From assembly GCA_029449235.1 (NCBI GenBank), contig JANATG010000015.1, positions 620,001 through 684,000 of the forward strand: a stretch of 64,000 nucleotides of DNA, given 5' to 3'. Origin of the DNA: Linnemannia schmuckeri. Taxonomy: Eukaryota > Mortierellomycota > Mortierellomycetes > Mortierellales > Mortierellaceae. How positions within the stretch are numbered: position 1 is the stretch's first letter; each line of letters opens with the position of its first letter. The position numbers and the translations under genes are program-made. The notes below the pieces were generated by a model. It saw only the letters and a list, made by a program, of their open reading frames with translations. It made no database searches and was not told where the DNA came from. Of this stretch, positions 1-12,299 are shown piece by piece.

Positions 1-1845
1 AATTGGACTGGTTCCACAGACTCCTCTCTCCATGTTGTACCTTGATATGAACAAGAAGCACACAAAATCAATTAAAGAAAGAAAGGCATGGAATCAGACG
101 CAACCTACATTAGTCGCACTGACAGACTTAACATATTTTTTTACTCCGCGTCGCGGCGGATTGCGTGTCCCACCACGCGACAGCTTGATTGACACGGAGT
201 GCACTCCGGGAATACATCAACGCGTCAAAAGAAAAATAATTACCTGCTATGTCCGTGGTTAACGATTGTAGTATGACGCAAATGCAGGTCTAACATCTCC
301 TGTTCAACTCCTTACCATATATTCCTAGCTTTTTCTTCCATGCTGTGTCCTCAACCACTGCTGTATGTGGCTGCAGGCAGGTTCTGACAAGGCACCCAAT
401 GCCCAGGCTTCCACAATTTCTTAGCCTGTTGCCAACCTACTCAACCCCCTCTTTCCCCCTTTTCCATTTTTAACTCAACGACCATGGAAACATGGAAAGA
501 AATAGTTCCTATTGCTCACCTCAGTACTTTGCCCATTCATTAGAAATTCTTGTGCTCGTTTACATTGTCCTTGTGTTGAAGTAATTGCCTTTTCTAATGG
601 TGTTGTTTTTTTTTGCTACCCCCTTGGACAACATAGATGACATGAGCGATATATGGGCCATAGCCATACATATTCCCTTGAGTAGGACAACCCCCTTTTT
701 CTCTTTCCTTGGCTCTTATTCTCTGTATTGGAGGATGTAATTGAATCCATCCCCCTCCTCCCCTTCCCCGAGAAAAGAGAAAAGTGACAAGACAACTCCT
801 TGATTTCGTATTTAGGCAGACATACCAGGCATTGTGCTCCTTACCACCACCTCCTCCTCCTAGTCTTCTAGCCTTCTTCCTTCAATCTTACTCTCTCTCT
901 TTTGGCTGTCATTCATTTTGTCTCTCTTTCTCTCTGTCTCCGTATTGTCGGCTAATGTCTATCCATGATTAGTCCTCCTCCTCCCTTTCCTCCTCCTTCC
1001 TCTTCTCCCTCACCCCCCTCGACAACATCAATACTAGCTTCAACAACGTGAACTAAACGCTTTCTCTTGTCTTGCCAGTCGTCGTTCTTCGCTTGGACGT
1101 TGTTGTCGTTGCCACCGCGTTGTACTCCCTTTACTGTCCTATGTCCTGCTCGTTCTTGTTCTTGTTCTTGTTCTAGTCCTTGCTCTTACCCTTGTTGGTT
1201 TTATTGCTGTTGTTAGCTGTTGTTACCCTCCAACCCTGTCGAACACCCCTTGTCTCTTTCTCTTTCTTTCCCGCTTACTTTTCATTCTTTTTCATTCTCT
1301 CCCCCTTGTTTCCCTATTGGCTTCTTTGTATCCCCCTGTCCCCGACCTCCAACTTTTATCTCCTTTCTTTCTTCTTTCTACCTTCCTTGTCCAGTTGTCG
1401 TCTGTCCATGTTCACTATCCCTGGTGCAGTTATCGTTGCCGCTGTTGTTGCTGTTGCTACTACTGGCCTCCTTGGCATTCAAGCACGTTGCTCATTGCAA
1501 TTGCATTCCCTAGGCTAGACTCATTCCTTTGACACCACTCATTCCACCTTAACTTTGCTTTTTTCTCTCTTTCGGCCCTTTTATTGTTCTACGCTTTGTT
1601 TTTTTACCTTTCAGCCCTTTTTCTTTGTCGTTTACCGTTGCTTTCGTGTATCGCGTTGTCTCAATTGCCTGTGGTCCGTCCCCCTTTACCTTCTTCTTCT
1701 TCCTCCTCTTCATTCTTCTCTCTTCTCTTCCTCTCTTCCTCTCTTCCTCTTTCACTCCCTTCCTCACTTTCTTCCTCTTCCGTACCTCTCGTTACTACTC
1801 TTCACACGACATCGACATCGCCTCTCTCCCTCTTTCGAACGCACC
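1..1845. other. Gene-free left flank and pyrimidine-rich leader
   Basis: I see no convincing gene here. The short open frames are low-complexity or lack any recognisable family signature. From about position 700 the plus strand becomes strongly C/T-rich, as is usual upstream of genes in this window, and probably holds the promoter and 5' leader of the LRR gene. A GTTCTT tandem (about four copies) lies at 1152-1175. The open frame running into the LRR gene from 1555 is an upstream extension of low-complexity Phe/Leu/Ser residues and is not taken as coding. Confidence 0.5.
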
Positions 1846-4800
1846 ATGGGCGGAACAGTGTCTCGAGAACACGCGAGGTTGCCCTTTGGCTACACCCATG
1901 CCCGCAAGGAGGATCATTCGTGTAGCGCTTCAGCCTCCACTTTGGCCTCCAGGCGACAGCGTATTGCCAGCCGGTTGCTGCTTCTCAAAAGTCAAGATTC
2001 GACCACCTCTGTTACCCCACTCCAGTCCCCTCACCATCGCCTCCCTCTCCCCGAAGACGGGCCCCACCCTGGTGGTGGTGGTAGTGCCGCTACTGGAGCC
2101 AATGGAGTCATAGCGAACGGAGAGGGAGGACTGGTTGGACCGACTGGATTCGTGGCCGCCCACCTGTCGTTCCCGTCCCTCTCCAGCCAGGACGATGACG
2201 ATGATGACGATGGTGATAATGCAGAAATTGTGTCGCTGAGCTCGATTCTGAATCAAGGTCCTGAATTCAAATTGCAATGGCATGCGGTCAGTCAGGATCT
2301 GGATCTGGATCCCAATGTCGACACATACCCATACCCGTACACCTATCCCATTCCATACCCAGGAGCGTCGGCTGTGGTTGCCACGGGATCCGAGGGAACA
2401 AAGTCATCGATACCGATGGCAGAAGCTCAGGTCCAGGTCCAGGTTCAGGCCGCGGGGGATATTAACAGGCACCATATGATGATGATGATGGAGTCTTCCC
2501 CTTCTTCTCCTTCCTCTTCTTCTAATATTCGATCTCCTGCTTCTGCGTCTGCTTGTGCCTGTGCTCCCACTGCTAATGCTTGTGCTTGTAGTGATGATGA
2601 TTATGAAACAGCTGCAGGAGGTGCCTGTTCTAACCCTGGGTTGGGCTCTCCGGCCTCGCTTATGCTCACATCAGCCACATCAGCAGCAGCAGCAGCAGCA
2701 GCCACCCACCGCAAGGACGTCCAGGACAAAGACGCCCCTCTGACTTATCCGTTAGGCGCCATTCCCCTTAGTCCCCTTAGTCCCCTTAGTCCTTTTAGTC
2801 CCTTTAGTCCCCTAGTTATCGCCAGCCAACCGCACGCGTCGCTCCAGTCTCAGTCTAGAAGTACCGTTACCATCTCTACCGCCGCAGCCACCGCCACCAA
2901 TTCACACGCCCACAACCACAACCATAACCACATCCACCATCCACACACACTCTCTCTATCCGCCTTACCTTCATCCAGGAACACCCTCAGCGACAAAACC
3001 AACAACAACAACGATAATGGCAACGACAATGACAACGACGACGGACTGAACACTGTCTATGACAACAGCACTAACAACAATACCACAGCCAGTCATCAGC
3101 AGCAAGAAGAAAACAACACCGAAGCTGTACATACCTCATCGCAACGTACAACACAAAGCATGGACCCCCTTCGACAATCATCGTCGCAGCAGGATCTGAT
3201 TGGATCAGCAAGCACTGTCTTTGAGGACGACTTTGACGATTCCGACGATGAATTGAAGGGTCACAGCGACCGCAAGATGGACCTGATCGCTGCCTTGGGG
3301 ATCGCTGACATGCCCGACCGCACACCCAGCCCTGGACCACAAAACATCCCCTTCAACTTTTTCACAGAGGAACCCACCTTCCATGCCCTTCAGGATCCAA
3401 CAAGTTGCCAGTTCTTTAACAACATGAGGCGATACACGACTGATGGAGGTGGATACTCAAAGGGCAAGGAGGTACGCAGGCCATGGATGGACATGACCGA
3501 CGAAGCTGTTATTCATCTGCCACAGGACTTTTTCGATCGCTATGGATCTCTTCAACAGGATCTGGACGGTGATGGTCTGGGTGACGACTTTGATGGCGAG
3601 CTCGAGCAGGAGGAGCTACCACGGTCGTCTCGCCGACTAGGCAAGCGGTTGAGTCTTGGAAACACGGGTTACTCTTCTTCGGGTGCCAACTTTGGTGGAC
3701 ATAATGTTTCGGCAAACTCGGCAATGATGATGAATATGATGATGCTATCCGCTCCAGATGAGGATGTGGCCCACTTAAGTCCTATTCCTTTCTCTGAACT
3801 CCCAAGTTTGACCAACATTGGTCTCTGCTCCCACGGAATCGTCAAACTGTCGTCCAACATTCGTCTCCTCTCTTCCACCACCTGTCTCCAAGTGTAAGCT
3901 TACCTTCATGGTTTTCCTCAACTTGGATATACTGTAAGGTTTGCGGAGAAAGATGTAATACTAATTATGATCCTTATGTAACGCATGTCCTCATAGCTGC
4001 TGTAACGACCTATGTGCAATCCCACCCGAAATTGGCTTCCTCCGTAACTTGACACTTCTGGACCTCTCCAAAAACAGCCTGATGACCATCCCAGACTCAA
4101 TCCGGTTCCTGACAAAACTCGTTGACCTGCGACTAAGCAGCAACTTTATCGACACCCTCCCACCCTCGATCGGCGAACTCACAAAGCTGACTCACCTCAG
4201 CCTAGAGAATAACCAACTCAAGCGTGTCCCTCGTCAATTGGGTCAACTCAAGGCCCTTACACACCTCGTCCTCGACGACAACCCCATCACAGTCCTCCCA
4301 GCCGAAGTCGGTCAACTCCAGTACCTGCGCCGACTCAAACTGGAACGATGCCCGCTTGTCCGAGAATTTTTCCATGCACCCGTCCATTCGCCTCCGACGT
4401 TGATGGAATTGGCTGCGAGGGTGATCTTGCGGCAGGGAATGATGGTCCCACCATTGATGCCGTCCCATTTGAAGGCTTATCTCAGGACGTCGCAGAGGTG
4501 TAGCTTCTGTGATGGGCCGTATTTTGAGTCGTCTGTTAAGCGTGGCAAGATGATTGATAAGAATGAGGTTTTGGTGCCACTTGAGTATACTCTCTGTATG
4601 CCGCATTGGAACACGGAGATGGAACGCGTCAAATTGCTCTTTGGGCCCCGTCCGGTGACATCCCCTAAACCACGTACTCCTCGACGGACAGCTGTGGCGA
4701 CGGGATTGTTGATTACTACTCCCGAGGCCGGAGCAGCAGCAGGAACGGCAGCGGCGGTGACTACAACGGCTACGACAGCAACTCGACGACACACGAAATC

Positions 4801-5455
4801 TGAATCCGCCGGTCCGGTCCTGGCTTCAACTGCTGCAAGCGTACTGGGAGGCGGCAGTTCCTCGCCAGTCTCGGCCAGTCCGGTCGGGCAAGCGCCGCTC
4901 ACCTTTTCCTTGGCCCCTCTCAGCGCGACTTCAGCCACTGTACCACCAATTTCAGAGACGTCGAGTCCTAGCAGCACCAGTGGCAGTGGTAATGGCAGTA
5001 GTACTCGCAAGAGCCGTGGATTCCGCTCAAAACTGGGCTCTTCAAATGGTAGTGGTATCTGGGGAACCGCTATTGGATCTGGAAGCAGCAGCAGTGGAGG
5101 TAACAGCAGTGGATGGTTCTCGTCATCGAACAACAATAGCGAGACCAACCTCACATCCGCCGCCGCGTCTGGATTACCGCCCTTGCGATCCTTTTCCTCG
5201 GTGAGCACTATGGCTTCCATCGCAACCGCAGCAGGGGTCTCAGGAACCACTACAACAACATACACAGAATTGTCGAGCATGAGTATGAGCATGAGTATAA
5301 GCATGGCGACCACCACGCTGCCCCTCAACTCACGGTCTTCACTTTCGTCACGCACAAAGAAGTGTCGGTTCTCGAACCCGTTTGCGTCGTCTCGTGCTAA
5401 CAGTAGTGGTAATATTGTTGGTGGAGGAGAACGACGAAGCCCTTATTCTCCCTAA
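1846..5455 (+). CDS. Leucine-rich repeat protein with a putative N-myristoylation signal and a C-terminal Cys/His motif
   Basis: Two exons, 1846-3893 and 3997-5455, give 1168 aa. The ATG at 1846 sits in a good context (GCACCATGG), and the N-terminus MGGTVS fits the MGxxxS N-myristoylation pattern, which decided the start. Residues about 90-600 are low-complexity: Asp-rich, a Met run, poly-Ala, SPLSPLSP-type repeats, His/Asn runs. About five LRRs follow at roughly 675-805 (for example LTLLDLSKNSLMTIPDSI). The 103-nt intron, with a TACTAAT branch site at 3959-3965, interrupts the first LRR. Behind the LRRs, C851, C854, C883 and H886 form a possible zinc site (CSFC...YTLCMPH) that I recall from other fungal LRR proteins. 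The tail is Ser/Thr-rich. A membrane-attached signalling scaffold is plausible, but the function is unknown. The gene is convergent with the DPP5 gene. Confidence 0.85.
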
Positions 5456-5797
5456 ACACTTTTTCTCTCTCATTTCACATGCGCCTCCTCTCTTTTCTTT
5501 TCCTCCCCCTCCTTACTCCTCCTTGTCTTTTTTTTTATCTTTACCTTTTGTTAATCGTAATAATAAATTAATTTTTGTTTTGCCTTTTTCTGTTTATCGT
5601 TTTCGAGACCACTGTATGATGTACAAATATTTGGGTGTTTAATTAACGAGAGGCAGGGGAGGAGAGAGGGGATTAGGGTAAGAGGCAAAAAAAAAAGGCT
5701 ATGAACAGAGGAAGGAGGATATGGTGGCTGAAGAAATAAATGAAAGAGAAGCTGAAACGCTTGAAAGACGCTACTCGCTCAAGGTCAAGGCGTATTT
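5456..5797. other. Convergent intergenic region between LRR and DPP5 genes
   Basis: This holds the 3' ends of two convergent genes. An AATAAATTAAT stretch near 5562 could serve polyadenylation of the LRR gene, and an A-run lies near 5687. No gene is seen. Confidence 0.5.
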
Positions 5798-8156
5798 TTA
5801 ATCCAACTTGACCTGAGAAGTCAAGAACTCCACAGACTCATCATCATCAATAGCGGCAGGGGAGGTACCCTTGGGGTGAGCAGTCCACTTCTGGATCCAG
5901 TTAAGGACCTCGGCATGCCAGCGCAAGCTGTTGGCAGCCTTGAGGACCCAATGGTTCTCATCAGGGAAGTAGACCAAGCGAGAGGGGATACCCTTGCGCT
6001 GGAGGACCGTGAAGGTGGCAAGACCTTCGGTGACGGGCAGACGGTAGTCCTTGTCGCTGTGAATCACCAAGGTGGGGGTCTTCCAGTTCTGGACAAAGTT
6101 GGCGGGGTTCCAGCGCTCGTAGTTCTCACGGGCCTTGGGGTCCCATGGCACACCACCGTACTATATTGTAAGAGGTGGAGGAAAACGTAAGGGGTTAGTG
6201 GGCAAGTTCAATCGATAGTTACAAATGTCAATTGAGCAATTATGATTGTAAGAGTACCTCGTGCTCGGGGAAATAGAGCTCCTCGGTGGTGTAGAATCCG
6301 TTCTTGGTGTCAAAGATACCGTCGTGGTTAACCAAACAGTTGAAGCGATCAGTGTGTCCGTTGATCCAGCTAAAAGAAAAAGGACGAGAAAAAAAAAACC
6401 ATTAGTATCAACTGGAATGGAATGGAACTCGTGAGAGCAATTTTTCTTACAATCGTAAATAAAAAGAACAAACAAACGAGGCGCAGACATACTTCATCAT
6501 GTAACCACCATAGGAAGCACCAAGGGCTGCAACACGAGTCTGGTCAATGTAAGAGTGGGTCTCAAGGACGTGGTCGAGTCCCTTCATCAAGTCAATGTAA
6601 GGAGAGCCACCCCAGTTCTTGTTAATGGCATCGGTCAACTCCTGACCATATCCGGTTGATCCAGTGGGGTTCAAGAAGACAACAACAAAGCCAGCGCTGG
6701 CAAAGATGTTAGGATTCCAGCGGGTGCTCCAGTTGTCGTTGAAGGCGCTCTGGGGCCCCCCGTGGACAATGAAGGCGAGAGGGTACTTCTTTGAGGGATC
6801 GAATCCGATGGGCTTGAGGAGGAATCCGTGAATGTCTCTGCCCTCATCTCCCTTGAACCAGACATCCTCGGGCTTGGAGAGGTGAACATTAGCAAGAGTA
6901 TCGGCATGGACGTGGGTGCGACGCTGAATGGCCTTCGACTTGACATCGACGGTAAAGAGGTCGTTGGGGGCGGTCAATGAGGCGGTCGAGTAAAGGATGG
7001 TGTTGTCGTCGATCAGGTTCAATCCGCTCTGTGCGTGCTCGCTAACGATGGCCTCGACGGTCTCGGTCTCAAGGTCGATCTGGAAGATTTTGACGTGACC
7101 CTGGTCCTCTGCAGTGACAAAAATGGTCTCATCCTTGGAGTCAAAGAGAATGCTACTGGGGCTGCGGTTCCAGTCCTTGGCGACAATGCGAGAGCGTCCG
7201 TTGGTGTGGACAACGATCCTGTTGCGGTCAGCCTCGTACTGGGGCTTGAGCATCTGGAGGTAGGCAATGGACTTTCCAGTGGCCGAGTAGACGGGGTGGC
7301 TGGCAGCACCGACACTCTCGGGATTGATAGACTTTGGTGCGGCACCGCCAGCGGTTGGGACAGTGTAGATGTGGGTAGTTGTCTGCCAGGCGTTGTCAGG
7401 GGTGTTAATCTTGGAAACAAAGACGACCTCCTTGCCGTCGGGGGAAATGTCAAAGTCGCCTTGATCGCCAAAGGGAATCACGGGGGATTCGAGGCCGGTG
7501 CTAAGCAACAGGTTAATGGCCTCGCCATCGACTACAAACTTGTCACCATTCTTCTTGATATGAGCGACAAAGATGTTGTTCTTCTTCTCCTGGACGAACT
7601 CGTCCCAGTGGCGGACCATGAGGGTGTCAAAGGCGAGGGCGGTGTCCTTCTTGAAGATCTTGAGGTGCTCATCCCTCTTCTTGGCTCCAGCAAGAGATCC
7701 GTCTGCATAGACGGCGGCACTGAAGGCGATCAAGTTAGCAGCCTGATTGAACTTGACGCTGTTGATATCGACGGGGAAGTGGGTGAGGGGATAAGGCTCA
7801 GCATCGGAGGATATGGACTTGACAAAGAGCTGGCCCTTGGAGAGGAAGGCGACATGGTCGTTGTCGAGCCAGAGGGCGTTGTCGTGGTTGGTGTCAGGGA
7901 CCTGGGGGGTGAGGTCGGAGAAGGAGTTGTTGTGGGCAAGGTTGACGAGGTGGAGGTTGCGGATGGACTTGTTGGTGTCGGTGTAGTAGCGCGAGGCAGA
8001 GAAGACAGCGAATTGTCCGTTGGGTGACAATGAGGCGGTCGAGGGACGGGCAAGGGTGAGCATGAGCTCGGGAGTCAAGGGCTTGACGGCGGCGGATGCG
8101 TGAAGGACGGAGTTTACCATGGTGACGATGGTGGCGGCGGTGAGGATGAGTCTCAT
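5798..8156 (-). CDS. Secreted dipeptidyl peptidase V (S9 prolyl oligopeptidase family)
   Basis: Three exons on the minus strand, 8156-6493, 6369-6258 and 6160-5798, give 712 aa. The N-terminus MRLILTAATIVTMVNSVLHA is a probable secretion signal. Then comes a beta-propeller region and a C-terminal alpha/beta-hydrolase domain. The catalytic triad is visible: Ser548 in GASYGGYM, Asp630 in HSDKDYRLP and His662 in DENHW. The first intron lies just after GASYGGYMM, and splicing restores the family sequence GYMMNWINGH. The family removes dipeptides from extracellular peptides and serves nutrient acquisition in fungi. The length matches fungal DPP5 (about 700-720 aa). A purine-rich plus strand upstream corresponds to a pyrimidine-rich leader on the coding strand. 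A 330-codon antisense open frame inside exon 1 is treated as a shadow. Confidence 0.93.
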
Positions 8157-9249
8157 GATGGAAGGGACAAGGAGGGCTTTTTATACCTTTTTGAAACGCT
8201 TTGTTTATTTCTTGGCTTATTGACTTCTTGTTTCTTGGGGAGGTTGCGCGGAGGAAGGAAGGCTGAAGAAGGAAAGGATAAAGGAAGAAGCGTGGGAGTT
8301 GAAGACAGACACAAGCGGAGGATCAAAAAAAAACTGTCAATTGAAAACAAGAGATTGATGGGAACTCACTCCAGGCTCTGAGTGGTCAGAAGGGAGAAGG
8401 AGGATGGGTTGAAGAGGAGAGAGCGGAGGAAGGGAGGAGGCGGAATAAAAGGACAGGAAGAAGGAAGAGAAAAAGAGAAAGAAGAAGGAAAGATAGAAAG
8501 AAAGAGAAGGTGAGGCAATGAAAGGGAAAAATGAGTAATAGCAAAAGAAAAGGGCGAGAAAAAAAAAAAAAAAGGGTGGAACGCGATCAGACGAGAGAAT
8601 CGGTGTGGTGTTTCATGGTGGGGTTTTCAGGGCGATCACAGATCCCTTTCTAGCTAACTTAATCAGAGAGGGGGAAGTTGACCAGATTTGGGCATCTTTT
8701 ATTTGTTCTTCGTGTGAAAAAAAAAAATAGCCGGCGGCGGCACGCCATCCATAAACGACATTGAGGCAACTTTTGGGCAACAAGAGGACTGGATCTCAAC
8801 CTCAACTTCAAGCAGGGCAGTCCAAGTGAGCAACGATAAGCCAAGCTAATAGTATCACGGCTACAAAAAGATAAAAAGAACGTTGCACGCGTTTTTTTTT
8901 ATTTTATTTTTTTTTGTCGGTGTACTAGATTCAATTTTTTCGATCTTTCTTTCGTTCTTCTTGTATGCATGAATTTTTTTAGTTGTGACGTAGTATGGCC
9001 GCCTGCCTTCCTGGCCATGACTGGGTCCTGGAAACTTACAACCAACCACACTTGACTCGCCCCCTCACTCTTGCGCTCAAAACATACTGTACACACATTT
9101 CCTACTCCCCTCCCAACCCGTATCCAGAGACCTGCAGTTCTTTAGACTTCAGTCTCCTCTACTCCACCCATTTCCTTATTCTTATTATTCTACACATATA
9201 CATCAACACATACACGATCGGATCCACTTCACATCTAAAGTCGTCCTCC
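8157..9249. promoter_or_regulatory. Divergent promoter region between DPP5 and RanBP3-like genes
   Basis: The DPP5-proximal part (about 8375-8580) is almost pure A/G on the plus strand and therefore C/T-rich on the DPP5 coding strand. The right part, 9090-9240, is C/T-rich on the plus strand ahead of the RanBP3-like start. A-runs and T-runs occur near 8562 and 8890-8915. No gene is seen. Confidence 0.5.
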
Positions 9250-11790
9250 ATGTCAAGCCCCATCAGCCGCACAGAATCACCGTCTCTCGGTAAAGAGAAG
9301 GACATATCCTTTAGCCTTTCCTCAGACCTGTTCACATTCGCGTCAAAGGAAGAACCACTGGAAGAAAAGAGACTCAACTTGTCCTCTTTCTTGCATTCGA
9401 CATCCACACACATAGACGAGCACAAGCGAAAGCGCGAGGAACTCACAAAGAAGCCCGAAGGCGTTTTGGTAAGGACTTCTCTTGGACGACAACTACCGTC
9501 ATCGGCGATTTCATCCTTTAAAAAAAGGGCAGACAACGGACAATAACGACATGTAGCACATCGGATCAAGAAACCTTGAACTAATTGCCTGTCTTGCTCT
9601 TCTATCACACATACTCACGCACGCCCACTCTCGATGTTTTACTCTAGACATCCGAGATCGAAGGTGAAGGCGATGTTGAAGCTGTTCCTCCAAAGAAAAT
9701 GTAGGTGGTTGTAATTCGCTTTTGGAATCGTCATACGACCGACAGAGATCTACTTGGAGAATCAGCGAGAAAAAACCATGGACCAGCCTCCTTGAACCAA
9801 ACGACAAGCCAACTGCCCTGAAGAACATATCCATGAACATCCCTCTTATTCATATTTTGTTGTGTCTCCCGCTCCTCCACGCTCTTCTAGCAAACCTGAG
9901 GTGGATGCAAGCGAGACAGTCTCCAAGGCTGAGGTTAAACAGATTCAACGCAACCTGAAGACGATGCCCCTGGAAGACAGCAGCAAGTCCGCGGAGGAAT
10001 CCAAGGATATGGATGATGTCGAAAGCGATCTGGGAAGCGCCGAGGACGGAGCACAGGACAAACCGATGGAAAGTAGCTCACAGCCAACGCCCATCAAAGC
10101 CGACACCCCGGATGAGAGCCAACCATCCCCACCATCTGACCAGGAGACTGAACAGGCCAACGATAGTAACGGCAAAGCAAAGACAACTGATTACACCTCG
10201 ACAACCACCTCCGGATCTCAGTCAAAGCTTGGAAGCGGATTCAGTAACACCTCCTCTGCCAGTCCCTTCGCCAATGTCAAGGCTGGAGCAAATGTTTTCG
10301 GGAGCTCCAGTTCTACCTTGCAGGGCTCAAGCGCCACATCCTCTGCCAGCCCTTTTGTCAACGTTGATAAGAGCGCCAATGTATTTGGTGGCAGCAAACC
10401 CTCGGCATTTTCAGGAGGATTCGGAAACACTTCATCTGTCAGCCCATTCGCCACCATGGCTGCCTCAACCAACGTCTTTGGAGGCGAGTCAGCAAAGGAT
10501 GTCTTTGGAGGTGGATCGACCAAGAGTGTTTTTGGCCAAGGCAGCTCTACAACCACATCGACCTTTGGCGGCTCTGCCTTTGGAGGAGCAGGAGGAGGAT
10601 CTCCTGAATCGACGTCTGGAAGTGTCTTTGGTACTCAGTCAGTCGTTGGATCTGTCGCAGGCGCCAAATCTTCCTCAAATGCCGGATCTGTAAGGACATG
10701 TCGTCTTTGTTATACGATTGATCGCCTCTCTGAAGGCACTCTACGATTTTTTGGCGCTCTTTTTTGCACAAACTAACAGGAGTACATGTCATTGCTATTT
10801 TATAGAAATTCCCCCCAGCCAGCCAGACTGGTGCCTCGAGCAACTTTAGTACTTTTGGTGCAAAGAATACATTTGGAGGCAAAGAAGGAGGATTCAGCAC
10901 AGGATCTTTTATCGCTCGGGAGGGGAGCCAGGAGCAAGCCGACTTTGGTGATTTGCTTTCGCAGGACAACCACGACAAAGTCGACGATCCAGAGCAGCCA
11001 GAAGAATCAGAGCGCACTTTTGGTGCCGGTGTATTCTCGAACGCAGATCAGATTGATGGTGAGCACCATACTGCGAATGAAAATACTTGTCGTTGCTTGC
11101 TTTAGATCTTTCACTTACCAACCAACACGGCGCTGTTTTTTCGGCAATTTATAGTCCAAACAGGGGAAGAAAACGAGATGACCATTTTCCAGACCAAAGG
11201 AAAGCTGTATGCTGACACGGAAAAGACACACTCCTGGAAGGAGCGTGGAAAGGGAACATTCAAGGTCAATGTTGGCAGGAGGGATACTAAGGTGGCCAGA
11301 CTCGGTAAGCAGATAAAAAAACGTGTTGACAGTAGTATTTTAGACATTCATTGTCAGTATAATCTTGCGCTGTCTGGAAGCCATAGTAACACACTTCTTT
11401 TTTTTGGCCTCTCACTCTATCGAAAAATGTAGTGATGCGAACGGATGGCGTGTTGCGTCTCATTTTGAACGTCTCGATTTTCCCAGAAATGAATGTAACC
11501 ATCACAGGCGACAAGTACATTCGTTTTATGGGCGTTGAGGAAGGAGCGCTGCTTCCTTTCCTGCTCAAGGTTCGTGAACAATACGCATTTTTTATTATTT
11601 CCATCTAGACTCTGCTGGACGCTACGGAACGTAATGCGAAAGTAGTAGACTAACACCTGTGAAAACATTATGACAATTTGTTCCATAGGTGAAGGATGCT
11701 GCTACTGCGGAGGAAGTTGTTCAAAACATTAACCGAGCAACCGAGCGGCAAGTCAAGGGCAAGGGTCAGGGTGTCGTCTTGAGGGATTGA
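9250..11790 (+). CDS. FG-repeat Ran-binding protein, RanBP3/Yrb2-like
   Basis: Seven exons: 9250-9468, 9648-9700, 9891-10689, 10806-11058, 11155-11304, 11433-11569, 11689-11790; 570 aa. The N-terminus is charged (HKRKREELTKK, then PPKKIKPEV across the second intron). The middle, about residues 170-440, is Ser/Gly-rich with many FG motifs (NVFGGS, SVFGQG, AFGGA, STFGA). The C-terminus, about 443-560, is a Ran-binding domain: TGEENEMTIFQTKGKLY, SWKERGKGTFKV, VMRTDGVLRLILN, DKYIRFMGVEE. Such proteins bind RanGTP and assist CRM1-dependent nuclear export. Nup50/Nup2 is the alternative because it also joins FG motifs to a RanBD; the basic N-terminus and the domain's ending favour RanBP3/Yrb2. A longer exon 3 reading upstream of 9891 was rejected because phase and the TTCTTCTAG acceptor fit 9891. 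Confidence 0.85.
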
Positions 11791-12299
11791 GTAGAGCTGA
11801 AGGTGAAAAGCCAAGGCTGATTGCCATACAATTATCAAAAATGAAATTATTCTATCACTTGCCTATCGTCTTGCTTCTCTCAATGTTCAAAAGCGATGTC
11901 CCCTTTTCTCCGCAAGTGACATTGTCTCCCGAAAACTAAAGGACCCTTGAAAGCAAGGAATTGCTCTCGATCCGCGCGTGGAAGTGGGTGGATTCGGCTG
12001 ATTGGCTGGATAATTGTGGACGGTCACGCAGACTCACTCGGCTCCCTTTTCTTCCTGTTTTGCCGTTGTCGTCTTCACCTTTTGTCTTCTTGCACATCCT
12101 CTTCTTCACCCCTTCCTTGCCATTCGACTCATTCGTCCCCTTCTTCCCTTCTTCTCGTCTGTTTTCTCATCACAACACTTGTCAACTATCCTGCAGTCGT
12201 CGACACTCTATCACTCAATCTGCTCTTTCCCACGCCCTTTGCACAAGAAAAAAAAAACTTTCTCGGCGCCCTTCTCCCTAATATCTACTTCCTTTAACC
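11791..12299. promoter_or_regulatory. Intergenic region upstream of the DCAF11-like gene
   Basis: The region carries the 3' end of the RanBP3-like gene, then a C/T-rich stretch (about 12040-12290) directly ahead of the DCAF11-like start codon. Open frames here are low-complexity shadows. Confidence 0.5.

Noticed and set aside
4477..5355. 292-codon minus-strand open frame opposite the LRR gene tail
   Set aside because: It is the complement of Ser/Thr/Gly low-complexity coding sequence, with no family features.
7035..8027. 330-codon plus-strand open frame antisense to DPP5
   Set aside because: It lies entirely opposite a well-conserved peptidase exon; the Val/Gly/Asp-rich product is what codon bias on the other strand produces.
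9722..9890. Extended exon upstream of 9891 in the RanBP3-like gene
   Set aside because: No donor joins it in phase; the TTCTTCTAG acceptor at 9890 restores PPKKIKPEV exactly in frame.
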